Origin: Fictibacillus phosphorivorans
GTDB taxonomy: Bacteria > Bacillota > Bacilli > Bacillales > Fictibacillaceae
DNA: 64,000 bases
Direction of reading: 5' to 3'
NCBI RefSeq assembly: GCF_001619875.1
Contig: NZ_LRFC01000038.1
Span: 62,001 to 126,000 of the forward strand
Part shown: positions 45,853-54,875 of the stretch, piece by piece
Position numbering within the stretch: position 1 is the first letter of the stretch
Layout of the letters: each line of letters begins with the position of its first letter
Translations under genes and position numbers: made by a program
Notes under the pieces: model-generated
Told to the model about the DNA's origin: nothing
Databases searched by the model: none
The model's input: only the letters and a program-made list of their open reading frames with translations

Positions 45853-45968
45853 GTAATTGTGTGGGGTCAGACCCCTAAGCCTTAAGTCTTACTTCAAAAT
45901 ACAGCCTCGGCCAGTTTTGAGAAAATGCGCAGGAAGGTAAGCTAAAGATACGAAAGGAGGAAGCCACT

Positions 45969-46316
45969 ATGAAAAAATTAGGCTTACTTGTAGTTGGAGG
46001 AATTGCTGCAATCGTGCTGATTGCTAACGTGGGTCCGATGGTTGGTCTTGCGATTGGTCTTGCTGTTATGTACTACGCTTTTAAGAAAGCGATGGCAGCA
46101 GAAACAGGAGGAAAGAAGTTCTGGTGGGGCGCACTATCGGTTGTAGGTCTATGTGTTTCGGTTGCGAACTTACCAGCCATCTTAGGAGCAGTAGCGATCT
46201 ACGTACTTTACATCGTGTATAAAAAGTGGAATCAATCTGGAATAACAGAAGACAAAGTTGATAACGACCCGTTCACCAATTTTGAAAGAGAATGGGCAAA
46301 ACTTAAAAACAGCTAA
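45969..46316 (+). CDS. liaI: LiaI-like small membrane protein
   Basis: 115 residues with two to three hydrophobic helices and a charged C-terminal tail (NFEREWAKLKN). AAAGGAGGAAG precedes the ATG. Position directly before a PspA/LiaH gene and liaFSR identifies it as the LiaI counterpart, the membrane anchor that recruits LiaH during envelope stress. Sequence alone would only say small membrane protein. A LiaR site upstream was not identifiable by eye. Confidence 0.8.
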   Translation: MKKLGLLVVGGIAAIVLIANVGPMVGLAIGLAVMYYAFKKAMAAETGGKKFWWGALSVVGLCVSVANLPAILGAVAIYVLYIVYKKWNQSGITEDKVDNDPFTNFEREWAKLKNS

Positions 46317-46361
46317 AAAACGAAGAAAAATGATAAACAATCTAAAGGAGCGAAAAATACT

Positions 46362-47006
46362 ATGAATTTATTTGAACGCATTAAAAACTCGATTTCAGCG
46401 GATGTTCATGAACTTTTAGACCAAAAAGAACAAAAAAATCCTCTTTCTCTTCTTAACCAATATTTAAGACAATGTGAGTTAGAAGTGAATAAAGCAAGAA
46501 AGCTAGTTGAGCGTCAGCAGCTTTTAAGAGACCAATTTTCTCTTGAAACAGAAGAAGCAGAGTCGAAAGCCGTTAAACGTGCTCATCAAGCTGACCTAGC
46601 GCAACAAGCAAATGAATCAGAGCTTTATCAGTTTGCAATTCAGGAAAAAGAGCAGCATGAAAATCGTGCAGCTAAGCTAAAAGAATCCACTAAGCAAGCA
46701 GAAAAAGATCTTTCAGAATTAGAACAAAAGTATGAACAGATGAAACATAAACTAAAAGATATGCAGATCAAGCGAATGGAATTGATGGGACGGGAAAATG
46801 TAGCTCGAGCGCACCAGAAGATGGACCGCGTTATCGATCCATCAAGTTCAATGAAAAAATCAGTGTTCCGCTTTGATGAGCTTGAAAACTATATGGATCG
46901 TCTTGAACAAAAAGTAAACGCAGATTATCACGCGAGCTCAATGGAAGCGAAGCTCGCAAAATTAGAAAAAGAATGGAAAAAAGAAGAGACACATACTACC
47001 GTTTAA
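46362..47006 (+). CDS. liaH: LiaH, PspA/IM30-family phage-shock protein
   Basis: 214 residues, almost entirely coiled-coil (LFERIKNSISADVHELLDQKE at the start, long Lys/Glu/Gln helices after). This is the PspA/IM30 fold that forms large oligomers at the membrane under antibiotic stress. AAAGGAG precedes the ATG, 45 bp after liaI. A hairpin with a short T-run follows and probably limits read-through to liaF. Confidence 0.92.
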   Translation: MNLFERIKNSISADVHELLDQKEQKNPLSLLNQYLRQCELEVNKARKLVERQQLLRDQFSLETEEAESKAVKRAHQADLAQQANESELYQFAIQEKEQHENRAAKLKESTKQAEKDLSELEQKYEQMKHKLKDMQIKRMELMGRENVARAHQKMDRVIDPSSSMKKSVFRFDELENYMDRLEQKVNADYHASSMEAKLAKLEKEWKKEETHTTV

Positions 47007-47035
47007 TTCAGTATGTGATACGATAAAAAAAGACA

Positions 47036-47061
47036 ACAGGCGCAAAGTGCTGCGCCTTTTA
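47036..47061 (+). terminator. Leaky terminator between liaH and liaF
   Basis: AGGCGCA-AAGTGC-TGCGCCT followed by only four T. It suggests partial termination so that liaIH is expressed far above the regulators. Confidence 0.75.
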
Positions 47062-47093
47062 CGACGTTTATGACAGAAAGTGAGTGAGTGCAG

Positions 47094-47828
47094 ATGCTGA
47101 ACATGAAAAAAAGTGATTTGATCAGTTGGGGGCTTTTAATCGCCTGTGTCTTGCTGTTATTAGAAGCTGTTCTGATTGGTGAGGGCATTTTATTTGCGCT
47201 TTTATTTGGTGCTGCACTCATGTTTTTTGGACGTAAGCGATTACCGAGACGTTCTGGCAAGGTCATGTTCTGGGTAGGTGTGTTTATCACCGTCATGAAC
47301 ATTTTGAGTATGTATACATTTAAGCTCTTGCTAGTAGCTGTCGTTATTTATGTCATTTATGAATTTTATCAATCCAAGCAAAATCCGGTTATCATCAAGC
47401 CGCACGTTGATGATCAGCATACTTTCTCACCGCATGAAGATATATACCGAAAAGAGCCGCTTTTAAAAAATATCTTGATCGGTACTCAACAAACCCCAGA
47501 GCATGTGTATGAATGGAGTGACATTAACATTCAATGCGGACCTGGAGACTCGATTATTGATCTGAGTCAGACGATTCTCCCTAAAGGAGAAGCGGTCATT
47601 ATGATACGCGGTTTTATCGGTAACATCACGATACAGATTCCTTACGAGGTGGAAACGGCTGTCAGTCATTCTGTTTTATTAGGAAATACACAAATTTTTG
47701 ATCAGCCAGAACCCAAAGTGTTCAACCAGACGTTATTTTTTAGAACGAAAGGTTATGGTGAGGCTGAGAAAAAAGTGAAGATCGTGACAAGTTTGATCGC
47801 TGGCAGTTTGGAGGTGAAGCGGGTATGA
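47094..47828 (+). CDS. liaF: LiaF, membrane inhibitor of the LiaRS system
   Basis: 244 residues. Four hydrophobic N-terminal helices (to about residue 95) precede a soluble C-terminal beta domain (YEWSDINIQCGPGDSIIDLSQTILPKGEAVIMIRGFIGNITIQIP), which is the LiaF/DUF2154 signature. It holds the LiaS kinase inactive without stress. ATG 47094 and 47103 are both possible, as the ribosome site is weak. It overlaps liaS by four bases. Confidence 0.9.
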   Translation: MLNMKKSDLISWGLLIACVLLLLEAVLIGEGILFALLFGAALMFFGRKRLPRRSGKVMFWVGVFITVMNILSMYTFKLLLVAVVIYVIYEFYQSKQNPVIIKPHVDDQHTFSPHEDIYRKEPLLKNILIGTQQTPEHVYEWSDINIQCGPGDSIIDLSQTILPKGEAVIMIRGFIGNITIQIPYEVETAVSHSVLLGNTQIFDQPEPKVFNQTLFFRTKGYGEAEKKVKIVTSLIAGSLEVKRV

Positions 47829-48865
47829 GTACCGTTTTGCGCCACTTGTTTTCCGGAATTGCGTCAGCTTTTGCTGTATCCATCGTCTTAGGCGCCATTG
47901 TATATTCTTTATTTCCGATCGATGACTGGAACTTTTTATTAGAGAGGCGACTGCTTGATTTTCCTATAGCGTTCGTATTGCCTTTTCTTGTGTTTTTAAT
48001 GGGAGCTTTCTTTGGCTTGAATTCTGGGATTACATCCCGTAAACAGCTTAATCTCATCAATCGTACGCTCGCCTCGATTGAGGATGGAAGACAAGTAAAC
48101 ATGAAAGAAGTTTCTAGTCTTGAGTTAAGGGCGATCACCAAAAGAATGGAAGGCATTCAGAAGCAGTTAGGCGAAAAGATTCGCCAGTCACAAAAGATGG
48201 CGACTGAGAAAGCTGTTGATCAAGAAAAACGAATTCAAGAAATCATTTCCCAAGAAAGAAACCGGCTGGCTAGGGAGCTTCATGATTCAGTTTCTCAGCA
48301 GCTCTTTGCAGCAAGTATGATCATGTCTGCGGTCAATGAAACCCGGTCTGAAGAAGATACACGGGAATCGAAGCAGCTTAAACTCGTCGAAGAAACGATT
48401 CATCAGACACAGCTTGAGATGAGAGCACTTCTCTTGCATCTTCGTCCTGCAGCATTGAATGGCAAATCGCTGCAAAAAGGGATGGAAGAACTTTTACAAG
48501 AGCTGCTGCAAAAAGTACCGATCGAGCTTAAATGGAAAATTGAAACAATCCCACTTGCTAAAGGGGTAGAAGATCATCTGTTTCGTATTTTACAAGAATC
48601 GGTGTCTAATATTCTTAGGCATGCACAGGCAAACAAAGCCCAGATTTTACTTGTGCAGCGTGACGATCTTATCCTTCTTCGGATAGAGGATGATGGAGTC
48701 GGCTTTAAGCTGGATCAGGAAAAAACAGGTTCATATGGACTGCAGAATATGCATGAACGTGCTGCTGAAATCGGCGGTACGCTTAAGATTGTGAGTCTGC
48801 CAGGTGAAGGAACACGACTTGAAGTGAGAGTTCCAATTTTATCAGCGGGAGAGGAAAAAGTATGA
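47825..48865 (+). CDS. liaS: LiaS sensor histidine kinase
   Basis: 346 residues. Two membrane helices (about 15-40 and 55-75) are followed by a HAMP-like linker and a HisKA_3 domain with phospho-acceptor His in [18 protein letters not shown]. The ATPase domain has an N-box ([12 protein letters not shown]) and [12 protein letters not shown]. It senses lipid-II-cycle inhibition together with LiaF. ATGA overlaps on both sides indicate translational coupling with liaF and liaR. Confidence 0.95.
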   Translation: MSTVLRHLFSGIASAFAVSIVLGAIVYSLFPIDDWNFLLERRLLDFPIAFVLPFLVFLMGAFFGLNSGITSRKQLNLINRTLASIEDGRQVNMKEVSSLELRAITKRMEGIQKQLGEKIRQSQKMATEKAVDQEKRIQEIISQERNRLARELHDSVSQQLFAASMIMSAVNETRSEEDTRESKQLKLVEETIHQTQLEMRALLLHLRPAALNGKSLQKGMEELLQELLQKVPIELKWKIETIPLAKGVEDHLFRILQESVSNILRHAQANKAQILLVQRDDLILLRIEDDGVGFKLDQEKTGSYGLQNMHERAAEIGGTLKIVSLPGEGTRLEVRVPILSAGEEKV

Positions 48866-49491
48866 TTAAAGTGTTATTAGTGGATGATCACGAAATGGTG
48901 CGTATCGGCGTTTCTGCTTATCTTTCTGCGCAGGCTGATATTGAAGTAACAGCAGAGGCGGAAAACGGAAGAGTAGCGGTTGAGAAGGCATTAGCGCTTA
49001 AACCAGACATTATCTTGATGGATCTTGTGATGGACGAAATGGACGGAATTGAAGCGACACGCGAGATAACAACGGCTTGGCCAGAAGCAAAAATTATCGT
49101 CGTTACAAGTTTTCTAGATGATGAAAAGGTGTATCCTGCTTTAGAGGCAGGAGCATCCAGTTATATGTTAAAAACATCAAAAGCGAGCGATATCGCGCAA
49201 GCGGTTCGCGACACATTTCACGGCAAGTCCGTCCTTGAACCGGAAGTAACGGGCAAGATGATGAGCAAGATGAGGCAAAAACAAACGCGCGAGCCACATG
49301 AAGAGCTGACTGCACGCGAGATGGAAATCTTATTATTGATGACAAAAGGAAAGACGAACCAAGAAATTGCAGATGAGCTGTTTATCGCTTTAAAAACAGT
49401 TAAAGTTCACGTGAGCAATATTTTGAGCAAATTGGATGTACAAGATCGAACACAGGCTGTCATCTATGCTTTTAACCATTCGTTGGTTTAA
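48862..49491 (+). CDS. liaR: LiaR NarL-family response regulator
   Basis: 209 residues. Phospho-acceptor Asp in [14 protein letters not shown], switch region VVTSF and Lys in MLKTSKASD; the C-terminal LuxR-type helix-turn-helix is [25 protein letters not shown]...[13 protein letters not shown]. It activates liaIH in homologous systems. It is the last gene of the locus and ends four bases before the converging ade gene, without a visible terminator between them. Confidence 0.95.
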   Translation: MIKVLLVDDHEMVRIGVSAYLSAQADIEVTAEAENGRVAVEKALALKPDIILMDLVMDEMDGIEATREITTAWPEAKIIVVTSFLDDEKVYPALEAGASSYMLKTSKASDIAQAVRDTFHGKSVLEPEVTGKMMSKMRQKQTREPHEELTAREMEILLLMTKGKTNQEIADELFIALKTVKVHVSNILSKLDVQDRTQAVIYAFNHSLV

Positions 49492-49495
49492 GACT

Positions 49496-51232
49496 TTAAT
49501 CCGCTTTTACAGAGATATGCTGAAACGTTTTAAAGTCGAATAGTCCTAAATCTGTCAGCTTCATTTCTGGAATAACGGGCAGAGTTAAGAAAGATAGCGT
49601 TAAGAACGGATCAAAGTCACCGGTAAAACCGAGGTCTTTTAGTTTAGCTTTTAAATGAATGATCTCCTCATTTACTTTTGTAAAGGGTTGATCTGACATT
49701 AAACCCGAAATGGGCAGGGGAACGGATGCGAGAACTTTTCCATTTTTAACGATTACATAGCCGCCCTGCATGTTTAGGATGGCTTCTATGGCTACAAGCA
49801 TATCTTCATCATTCGTGCCACAAACGACAAGGTTATGAGAATCATGGGCGACAGTGGACGCGATCGCTCCGTTCTTAATTAAAAGACCCTTAACAACACC
49901 AAGGCCGATATTGCCAGTTTGTTTGTGGCGTTCGATAACTGCCATTTTTAATAAATCATCAGAGACTGAAGGTGTAAAGCAGCCGTTTTCTGTAATAGCA
50001 GGAAACACCTTCTTTTTTGTTACAAGCTGGTTCGGAATGACTTCAATAACGTAAATGGAATCTCCGGTATTAATAGGAATCGCGAGCTTTTCAGATCCTA
50101 TCTTCGGAAGGTTCACGGATTGTGTTAAAAGAGCTGTGGGTTTTTCCATGTTAGCCTGTTTACCTGTAAATGCGCCATCCTTAGCAACTGATTTTCCACC
50201 AACAAACACTTCAGATATAGATATCGTATCTAAATCATCCAGTAAAATAAAATCTGCTACTCGTCCTGGTGAGATGGCACCTTTTTCATCTAGACCGTAG
50301 CATTCAGCTGCATTTAGAGTAGCGAGTTGAATGGCTTGAAGAGGGGAGATTCCTTCTTTGATCGCAATTCGTACGTTATGATCAACACTTCCTTCAGCTA
50401 CGAGGTCGTCGAGGTGCTTATCGTCTGTACAAAACAAAAAGCGTCGTGCGTTATTAGCTGTTACAGCTTTAATGAGCACTTTTAAATTCTTCGCAACAGA
50501 TCCTTCCCGAATTAAAACGTACATGCCCCGGCGAATTCGATCTAGTGCTTCTACGGCTGTTGTGCATTCATGATCTGTCGTAATCAGGGATGAGCGATAC
50601 ACGTTGATTCCGTTCGCATCTAGGCCTGCCGCATGCCCGTCGATTATGCCGTTGTAGTTCGCTGCCGAAACAATCTTACTAAGCATATCGTTATCCCCTT
50701 TAAAAACGGCTGGAAAGTCCATCACTTCTGCTAGCCCGAGTACACGAGGGTGCTTATAGAAAGGTTCCAGATCTGGTGCTTTTAAGGTGGCTCCTGCATT
50801 TTCAAAAGGCGTTGCTGGAACAGAAGACGGCAGCATCACACGAACGTCCAGTGGAAGTCCTTCAGATTGATCCAGCATGAATCTAATCCCTGTGGTTCCT
50901 GATACGTTGCCGATCTCGTGCGGGTCTGTGATGACGGTTGTGACCCCATGAGCGAGCAATACTTTGCTGAACTCAAGTGGTGTCACCATTGAGGACTCGA
51001 TATGCACATGCCCGTCTATAAAAGCAGGCGAAACATATTTACCGGTAGCATCAATCGTCTCATGCCCGTCGTACTCTCCAATTCCTGCAATATAGCCATC
51101 CACAATCGCGATATCGGCTTCAATCATTTCAAGGTTAAACACATCAATAATCTTACCGTTCTTTACAACAACATCTGCAGGAATTCTTTTTGTACTCACA
51201 TCAATTCGTTTTCTTAAATGATCCTGGTTCAT
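49496..51232 (-). CDS. ade: Adenine deaminase
   Basis: 578 residues, amidohydrolase fold that converts adenine to hypoxanthine and ammonia. Metal-binding GHVHIESS, the PHEIGNVSGTTG segment, DGHAAGLDANGIN, FCTDDKHLDDL and the C-terminal VAHDSHNLVVCG are characteristic of the Ade/AdeC family. AAAGGAGAT precedes the ATG. It is monocistronic; no purine riboswitch was found in its short 5' region. Confidence 0.96.
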   Translation of the reverse strand: MNQDHLRKRIDVSTKRIPADVVVKNGKIIDVFNLEMIEADIAIVDGYIAGIGEYDGHETIDATGKYVSPAFIDGHVHIESSMVTPLEFSKVLLAHGVTTVITDPHEIGNVSGTTGIRFMLDQSEGLPLDVRVMLPSSVPATPFENAGATLKAPDLEPFYKHPRVLGLAEVMDFPAVFKGDNDMLSKIVSAANYNGIIDGHAAGLDANGINVYRSSLITTDHECTTAVEALDRIRRGMYVLIREGSVAKNLKVLIKAVTANNARRFLFCTDDKHLDDLVAEGSVDHNVRIAIKEGISPLQAIQLATLNAAECYGLDEKGAISPGRVADFILLDDLDTISISEVFVGGKSVAKDGAFTGKQANMEKPTALLTQSVNLPKIGSEKLAIPINTGDSIYVIEVIPNQLVTKKKVFPAITENGCFTPSVSDDLLKMAVIERHKQTGNIGLGVVKGLLIKNGAIASTVAHDSHNLVVCGTNDEDMLVAIEAILNMQGGYVIVKNGKVLASVPLPISGLMSDQPFTKVNEEIIHLKAKLKDLGFTGDFDPFLTLSFLTLPVIPEMKLTDLGLFDFKTFQHISVKAD

Positions 51233-51307
51233 AAGCCGATCTCCTTTAGAGAAAAATCTACCATCTAGTATACGAACAACTGTAGCATCTTATTTCATAT
51301 GTATAAA

Positions 51308-51340
51308 AAGAAAAACGGTCCCAAGGGGGAGACCGTTTTG
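51308..51340 (-). terminator. Terminator of the ywbE operon
   Basis: AAAACGGTC / GACCGTTTT with a 10-base loop and T-rich minus-strand flank, just after the ywbE stop. Confidence 0.85.
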
Positions 51341-51345
51341 TATCG

Positions 51346-51537
51346 TTAATTCAGAATGTCGATAACTCGACCTACTTGACCATCTTCTAAACGCACCTTA
51401 ATACCATGTGGATGGGTGGGTGAGTTTGTTAAAATATCTTTTACGATGCCTTTTGTTTTCTTGCCAGAACGCTGATCCGCTTTTAAAATCACGTTCACTG
51501 GGAGTCCTGGAGTGATGTTTGAACGCTTGCGATGCAT
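51346..51537 (-). CDS. ywbE: YwbE-family protein (DUF2196)
   Basis: 63 residues. The sequence ITPGLPVNVILKADQRSGKKTKGIVKDILTNSPTHPHGIKVRLEDGQVGRV matches the conserved YwbE family, a small SH3-like beta barrel of unknown function. It is the last of three genes in one minus-strand operon and directly abuts the previous stop codon. Confidence 0.9.
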   Translation of the reverse strand: MHRKRSNITPGLPVNVILKADQRSGKKTKGIVKDILTNSPTHPHGIKVRLEDGQVGRVIDILN

Positions 51538-51714
51538 TTAAACACCCGTTCTCCGTGCTTGATTGTTTGCTTTTTTCGTCTGCTGATTTTTAAGCTGGTT
51601 GGCCACTTTTACAGGGCCTTTGCTGAATTTGCCGCCTGATTGCTGTGCTTTCTTCTCAGCTAAGCGCTGTTTAGCGATCTCTTGAAAGCTTAACTTCTTT
51701 TTCTCCTCCGCCAT
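51538..51714 (-). CDS. Small basic protein, unknown
   Basis: 58 residues from ATG 51714, which has GAGGTG upstream (the three extra codons starting at GTG overlap that site). Very rich in Lys, Gln and Ala, with no hydrophobic segment (EEKKKLSFQEIAKQRLAEKKA, QQTKKANNQARR). It probably binds nucleic acid or ribosomes, but this is only composition. Located between the YwbE gene and an uncharacterised gene in one operon. Confidence 0.65.
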   Translation of the reverse strand: MAEEKKKLSFQEIAKQRLAEKKAQQSGGKFSKGPVKVANQLKNQQTKKANNQARRTGV

Positions 51715-51729
51715 CTTAATCACCTCTAT

Positions 51730-52224
51730 TTATTTTCTCTTTTTGAATCCTGCTTCTTTTAAATAGCCTTCTGCTTCTGCATATGTTTCAAAAGCTGCTT
51801 CAAGCGCATCATCTTCATCAAAGATAAACCACATGCCGTCTTCTCCTACAAGACGAATTTTTTCGTGGCCGTAGCTGTACCACTCTTCTTCTTTTCGCTC
51901 GTCTTCGTCTGAACGATCTTTCTTAGGCTGCTGCCATCCGTGTTTTTTAGAAAGAAACTCCATCGATTCTTGAATAAGAGCAATCAATTCGTCAGCTTCA
52001 TAATCGCGAATATTAACATAGCCCTTTTCGTTCTTAACGCTTTGAGGCAGGTGTCCGCCGTAAACAAAGCCGTTTCCGTTCGGGTGTAGGTGATACACGA
52101 CAATCTTCTTGTCTTGCACACTTCCTTCAAAATGGAAGTTCAAGCGGCCTAAGGATACTTCATGCATCTCAAGCTCTGGGAAATTTTCTTCAATTAACGC
52201 AATTTTATCTTCAAATGAAAGCAT
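51730..52224 (-). CDS. Uncharacterised soluble protein
   Basis: 164 residues, acidic, no signal peptide. N-terminal half is beta-rich (LGRLNFHFEGSVQDKKIVVYHLHPNGNGFVYGG), the middle is highly charged and the C-terminus is helical (DDALEAAFETYAEAEGYLKEAGF). First gene of a three-gene operon with a small basic protein and YwbE. I do not recognise the family. Confidence 0.75.
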   Translation of the reverse strand: MLSFEDKIALIEENFPELEMHEVSLGRLNFHFEGSVQDKKIVVYHLHPNGNGFVYGGHLPQSVKNEKGYVNIRDYEADELIALIQESMEFLSKKHGWQQPKKDRSDEDERKEEEWYSYGHEKIRLVGEDGMWFIFDEDDALEAAFETYAEAEGYLKEAGFKKRK

Positions 52225-52331
52225 TTTTTATACTCTCCGTTTCTTTTGTTGTGATTGGTTGATTATATCACATTGGGTGAAGAAAACGAAAATGCCTCTC
52301 GTGGATAATTCTCTGTTAGACTTGGAAGTAA

Positions 52332-52461
52332 GTTGATCTCCGTTTCAGGTGCTTCGCTTTCCGCGGGGCAGGTGGTGAGTCACATTCTTAACGTTTCACT
52401 CTTAAGTGTCTCACCTGCCAGCCTGTCCCGCAGGAGTCTCGCACCTTACACTCCTATCAAC
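52332..52461. repeat. Dispersed palindromic element, copy 2 (inverted)
   Basis: It begins GTTGATCTCCGTTTCAGGTG and ends with TCGCACCTTACACTCC plus ATCAAC, the reverse complement arrangement of copies 1 and 3. Inner complementary arms (GGTGAGTCAC and GTGTCTCACC) surround a variable centre. It lies in the upstream region of the 51730 gene. Confidence 0.88.
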
Positions 52462-52543
52462 TAGCATTGGAGAAAAAGTGATCTTAAAGCAAGATATATC
52501 TTAGAAACCTTTTTGTTTTCTTATTCGAGCAGTCAGAGAGCAA

Positions 52544-52648
52544 TTACGCGCGATTGTGTCTGTATTACGCGCAGGATTACTGGAATTGCGCGCGTGTTAA
52601 CCTCTGTAGTGCGCAAAATCACCTCAGTTACGCGCAGTCATCGCTTGT
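52544..52648. repeat. 21-nt-period core array F
   Basis: Cores TTACGCGC (52544, 52565, 52628), TTGCGCGC (52586) and TAGTGCGC (52607) are all 21 nt apart. The GC-rich cores contrast with AT-rich surroundings. It lies 80 bp from copy 2 of the dispersed element, between the dipeptidase 3' end and the operon at 52.2 kb. Confidence 0.88.
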
Positions 52649-52696
52649 TTTCATTGCACGAAGTAAATCACACGCATAAAAACTTCGTCAAAATAG

Positions 52697-52745
52697 CGAA
52701 AAGCTGGCAATTTCGGTTAACTTAACCTCTTTTGTGCCAGCTTCT
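52697..52745 (-). terminator. Terminator of dipeptidase gene
   Basis: AAGCTGGCA (52701-52709) pairs with TGCCAGCTT (52735-52743) with a long AT-rich loop; T-rich on the minus strand. Confidence 0.7.
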
Positions 52746-52752
52746 ACATGGT

Positions 52753-54147
52753 TTATCGTGTGGTTGCTTCTTTTTTTATCGACTTTTCTAGTTCAAACCA
52801 GTAGTCAGCGAGTGTTTCCATGCCTTTGTCGAAGTTTTCGAGATGGAAATGTTCGTTCGGCGCGTGGAAGTTTTCTGTTGAAAGACCGAAGCCCATTAAT
52901 ACAACAGGAATGTTTAGCATCTGATCGAACGTTGCAACGATCGGAATCGATCCGCCGCCGCGCGTGAATGCTGTTGGCACGCCGTACACTTTTTCGTAGG
53001 AACGTGCTGCCGCTTGAATCGCAGGGTGATCGAATGGGGTGACATAAGGTGCACCTTTATCAAAAAGAGTGACTTTCACTTCGATGCCTGCAGGCTTATG
53101 CTTTTCGATATGGGCTTTTACTTTTTCAATGATTTCATCTGGCTCTTGATTCGGCACGAGTCGGCAGCTGATCTTTGCGTGAGCTTTTGCAGGGATAACA
53201 GTCTTGATGCCTTCCCCTTGGAAGCCGCCCCATACACCGTTTAATTCTAGCGTTGGACGTGCCCATGTGCGTTCGATGTGAGAATAGCCTTCTTCGCCGG
53301 CAAGCTCTGTTACGCCAAGCTGTTGCTTTAGTGCGTCTTCAGTTAGCGGAAGGGCACGGAACGCTTCTCTTTCTTCATCTGTTAATTCTTGTACATTATC
53401 GTAAAAGCCATCTACTAAAATGCGGCCGTTTTCGTCACGGAACGATTGAAGTAGCTCTGTGATCGCATGCAGCGGGTTTTGAACTGCTCCACCATATAGA
53501 CCTGAATGAAGGTCACTGTTTGGTCCCGTTACATCCACCTGCATCGCACACATGCCGCGCAGTCCGTAGCAGATTGCAGGCTTTCCGCGGTCTAGCATGC
53601 CTGTATCCGAAATTACGATAACGTCTGCTGCAAGCAAGTCTTTATTTTCCTCAATGAACTTTGGAAGGCTAGGGCTGCCGACCTCTTCTTCTCCTTCAAT
53701 ACAGAATTTGAAATTTAGAGGCAGTGCTCCTTCCGTTTCTAGAATTGCTTGTAAAACTTTTACGTGCATGAACGTTTGACCTTTATCGTCGGATGCACCG
53801 CGAGCGTATAATTTATTGTCACGAATAGTCGCTTCGTATGGCGGAGACTCCCACAGCTCTACAGGGTCAACAGGCTGAACGTCATAGTGGCCGTAAACGA
53901 GCACAGTCGGTTTGCCTTCAGCTTTTAACCAATCCCCATAAACAACACGATGTCCATCTGTTTCATAGATTTTTACGTTGTCCATACCGGCTTTGGTAAG
54001 GTTATCTGCAATCCATTCTGCACCTTTTCGTACGTCTTCCTTGTGCTCGGGCAGTGCGCTGACACTTGGAACGGCAAGCCAATCGGTCAACTCTTTTAAA
54101 TGTGTGTCGCGATTTTCTTTTAGATAATTCACAATTTTGTCTGTCAT
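52753..54147 (-). CDS. M20-family dipeptidase
   Basis: 464 residues, zinc-dependent peptidase of the M20 (carnosinase/CNDP-like) clan. Metal and catalytic motifs are VYGHYDVQP, ARGASDDKGQ, EGEEEVGSP, ISDTGM and RGGGSIPIV; the central lid/dimerisation domain is present. It cleaves dipeptides in the cytosol. AGGAGGATT precedes the ATG. Confidence 0.92.
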   Translation of the reverse strand: MTDKIVNYLKENRDTHLKELTDWLAVPSVSALPEHKEDVRKGAEWIADNLTKAGMDNVKIYETDGHRVVYGDWLKAEGKPTVLVYGHYDVQPVDPVELWESPPYEATIRDNKLYARGASDDKGQTFMHVKVLQAILETEGALPLNFKFCIEGEEEVGSPSLPKFIEENKDLLAADVIVISDTGMLDRGKPAICYGLRGMCAMQVDVTGPNSDLHSGLYGGAVQNPLHAITELLQSFRDENGRILVDGFYDNVQELTDEEREAFRALPLTEDALKQQLGVTELAGEEGYSHIERTWARPTLELNGVWGGFQGEGIKTVIPAKAHAKISCRLVPNQEPDEIIEKVKAHIEKHKPAGIEVKVTLFDKGAPYVTPFDHPAIQAAARSYEKVYGVPTAFTRGGGSIPIVATFDQMLNIPVVLMGFGLSTENFHAPNEHFHLENFDKGMETLADYWFELEKSIKKEATTR

Positions 54148-54169
54148 CTTTAAATCCTCCTTATGTACG

Positions 54170-54637
54170 CTATACTCTATTTCCTAGTTTAATGGAGTTT
54201 AGCTCAGAAATGAAATATTCTTTATCCTCTTTTTTCTTGATAAGTTGAGCTGCTTCTAACGCAAGCGTGCAGTATTCCTCCACCTTGTTTTCATCACCTT
54301 TTACTTGATACCCGCGAGCAACAGCTTCATAAGCGAATGCGAGATCAAAATCGCCTATATAATTTTCTAAGCATAGAGTCAGAGACTGGTTTCCGTGAAG
54401 AAGGGCTGAGTCACTCATTTTTAAAAGGGAATAGACTCTTGAAATCTGCCATTCTCCACGAGCAAAGTGGAGAGGTTCACCCGCTACACCCCAATGGAAA
54501 CGGGAAGCATGTGCAGTGTGGATCATGTCCAGGTCTTCCTCATGAGTGCGGTCTTTCTTTTCCATGAGGTCCCATGTTTTGTTAAAATTCTCGACCGCCT
54601 GTTTTCGGTGCCATTCTATCATTGTAAACTTGTTCAT
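54170..54637 (-). CDS. Uncharacterised helical-repeat protein
   Basis: 155 residues from ATG 54637 (AAGGTG upstream; GTG 54646 is too close to it). All-helical with tetratricopeptide-like periodicity (HGNQSLTLCLENYIGDFDLAFAYEAVARGYQVKGDENKVEEYCTLALEAAQLI). It probably mediates protein contacts; no enzyme motif. 22 bp upstream of the dipeptidase gene on the same strand, so likely cotranscribed. Confidence 0.75.
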   Translation of the reverse strand: MNKFTMIEWHRKQAVENFNKTWDLMEKKDRTHEEDLDMIHTAHASRFHWGVAGEPLHFARGEWQISRVYSLLKMSDSALLHGNQSLTLCLENYIGDFDLAFAYEAVARGYQVKGDENKVEEYCTLALEAAQLIKKKEDKEYFISELNSIKLGNRV

Positions 54638-54875
54638 CGATTTCACACACCTTATGTATTTGTGGTTTACTAAAGGTAAAGCTATCGGTATGAGTATTCT
54701 GTATAAAGGACGTTTTCCCTTTTATAACACGATCAGAAAATATAACATGTTAGCATGATGCTTTTCGACGTCGTAACAAGTTTAGGTCGATAGTATAAGG
54801 GCAACTAAGTCTGACGCGAAAGATATGGCGTCAAACAAGTTTTCTTTAAAGTTCAGATAGAAAGAAGTGCGTGAG

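Noticed and set aside
49410-49430. parS-like TTCACGTGAGCA in liaR
   Set aside because: Only the central CACGTG agrees; flanks do not match the parS consensus.
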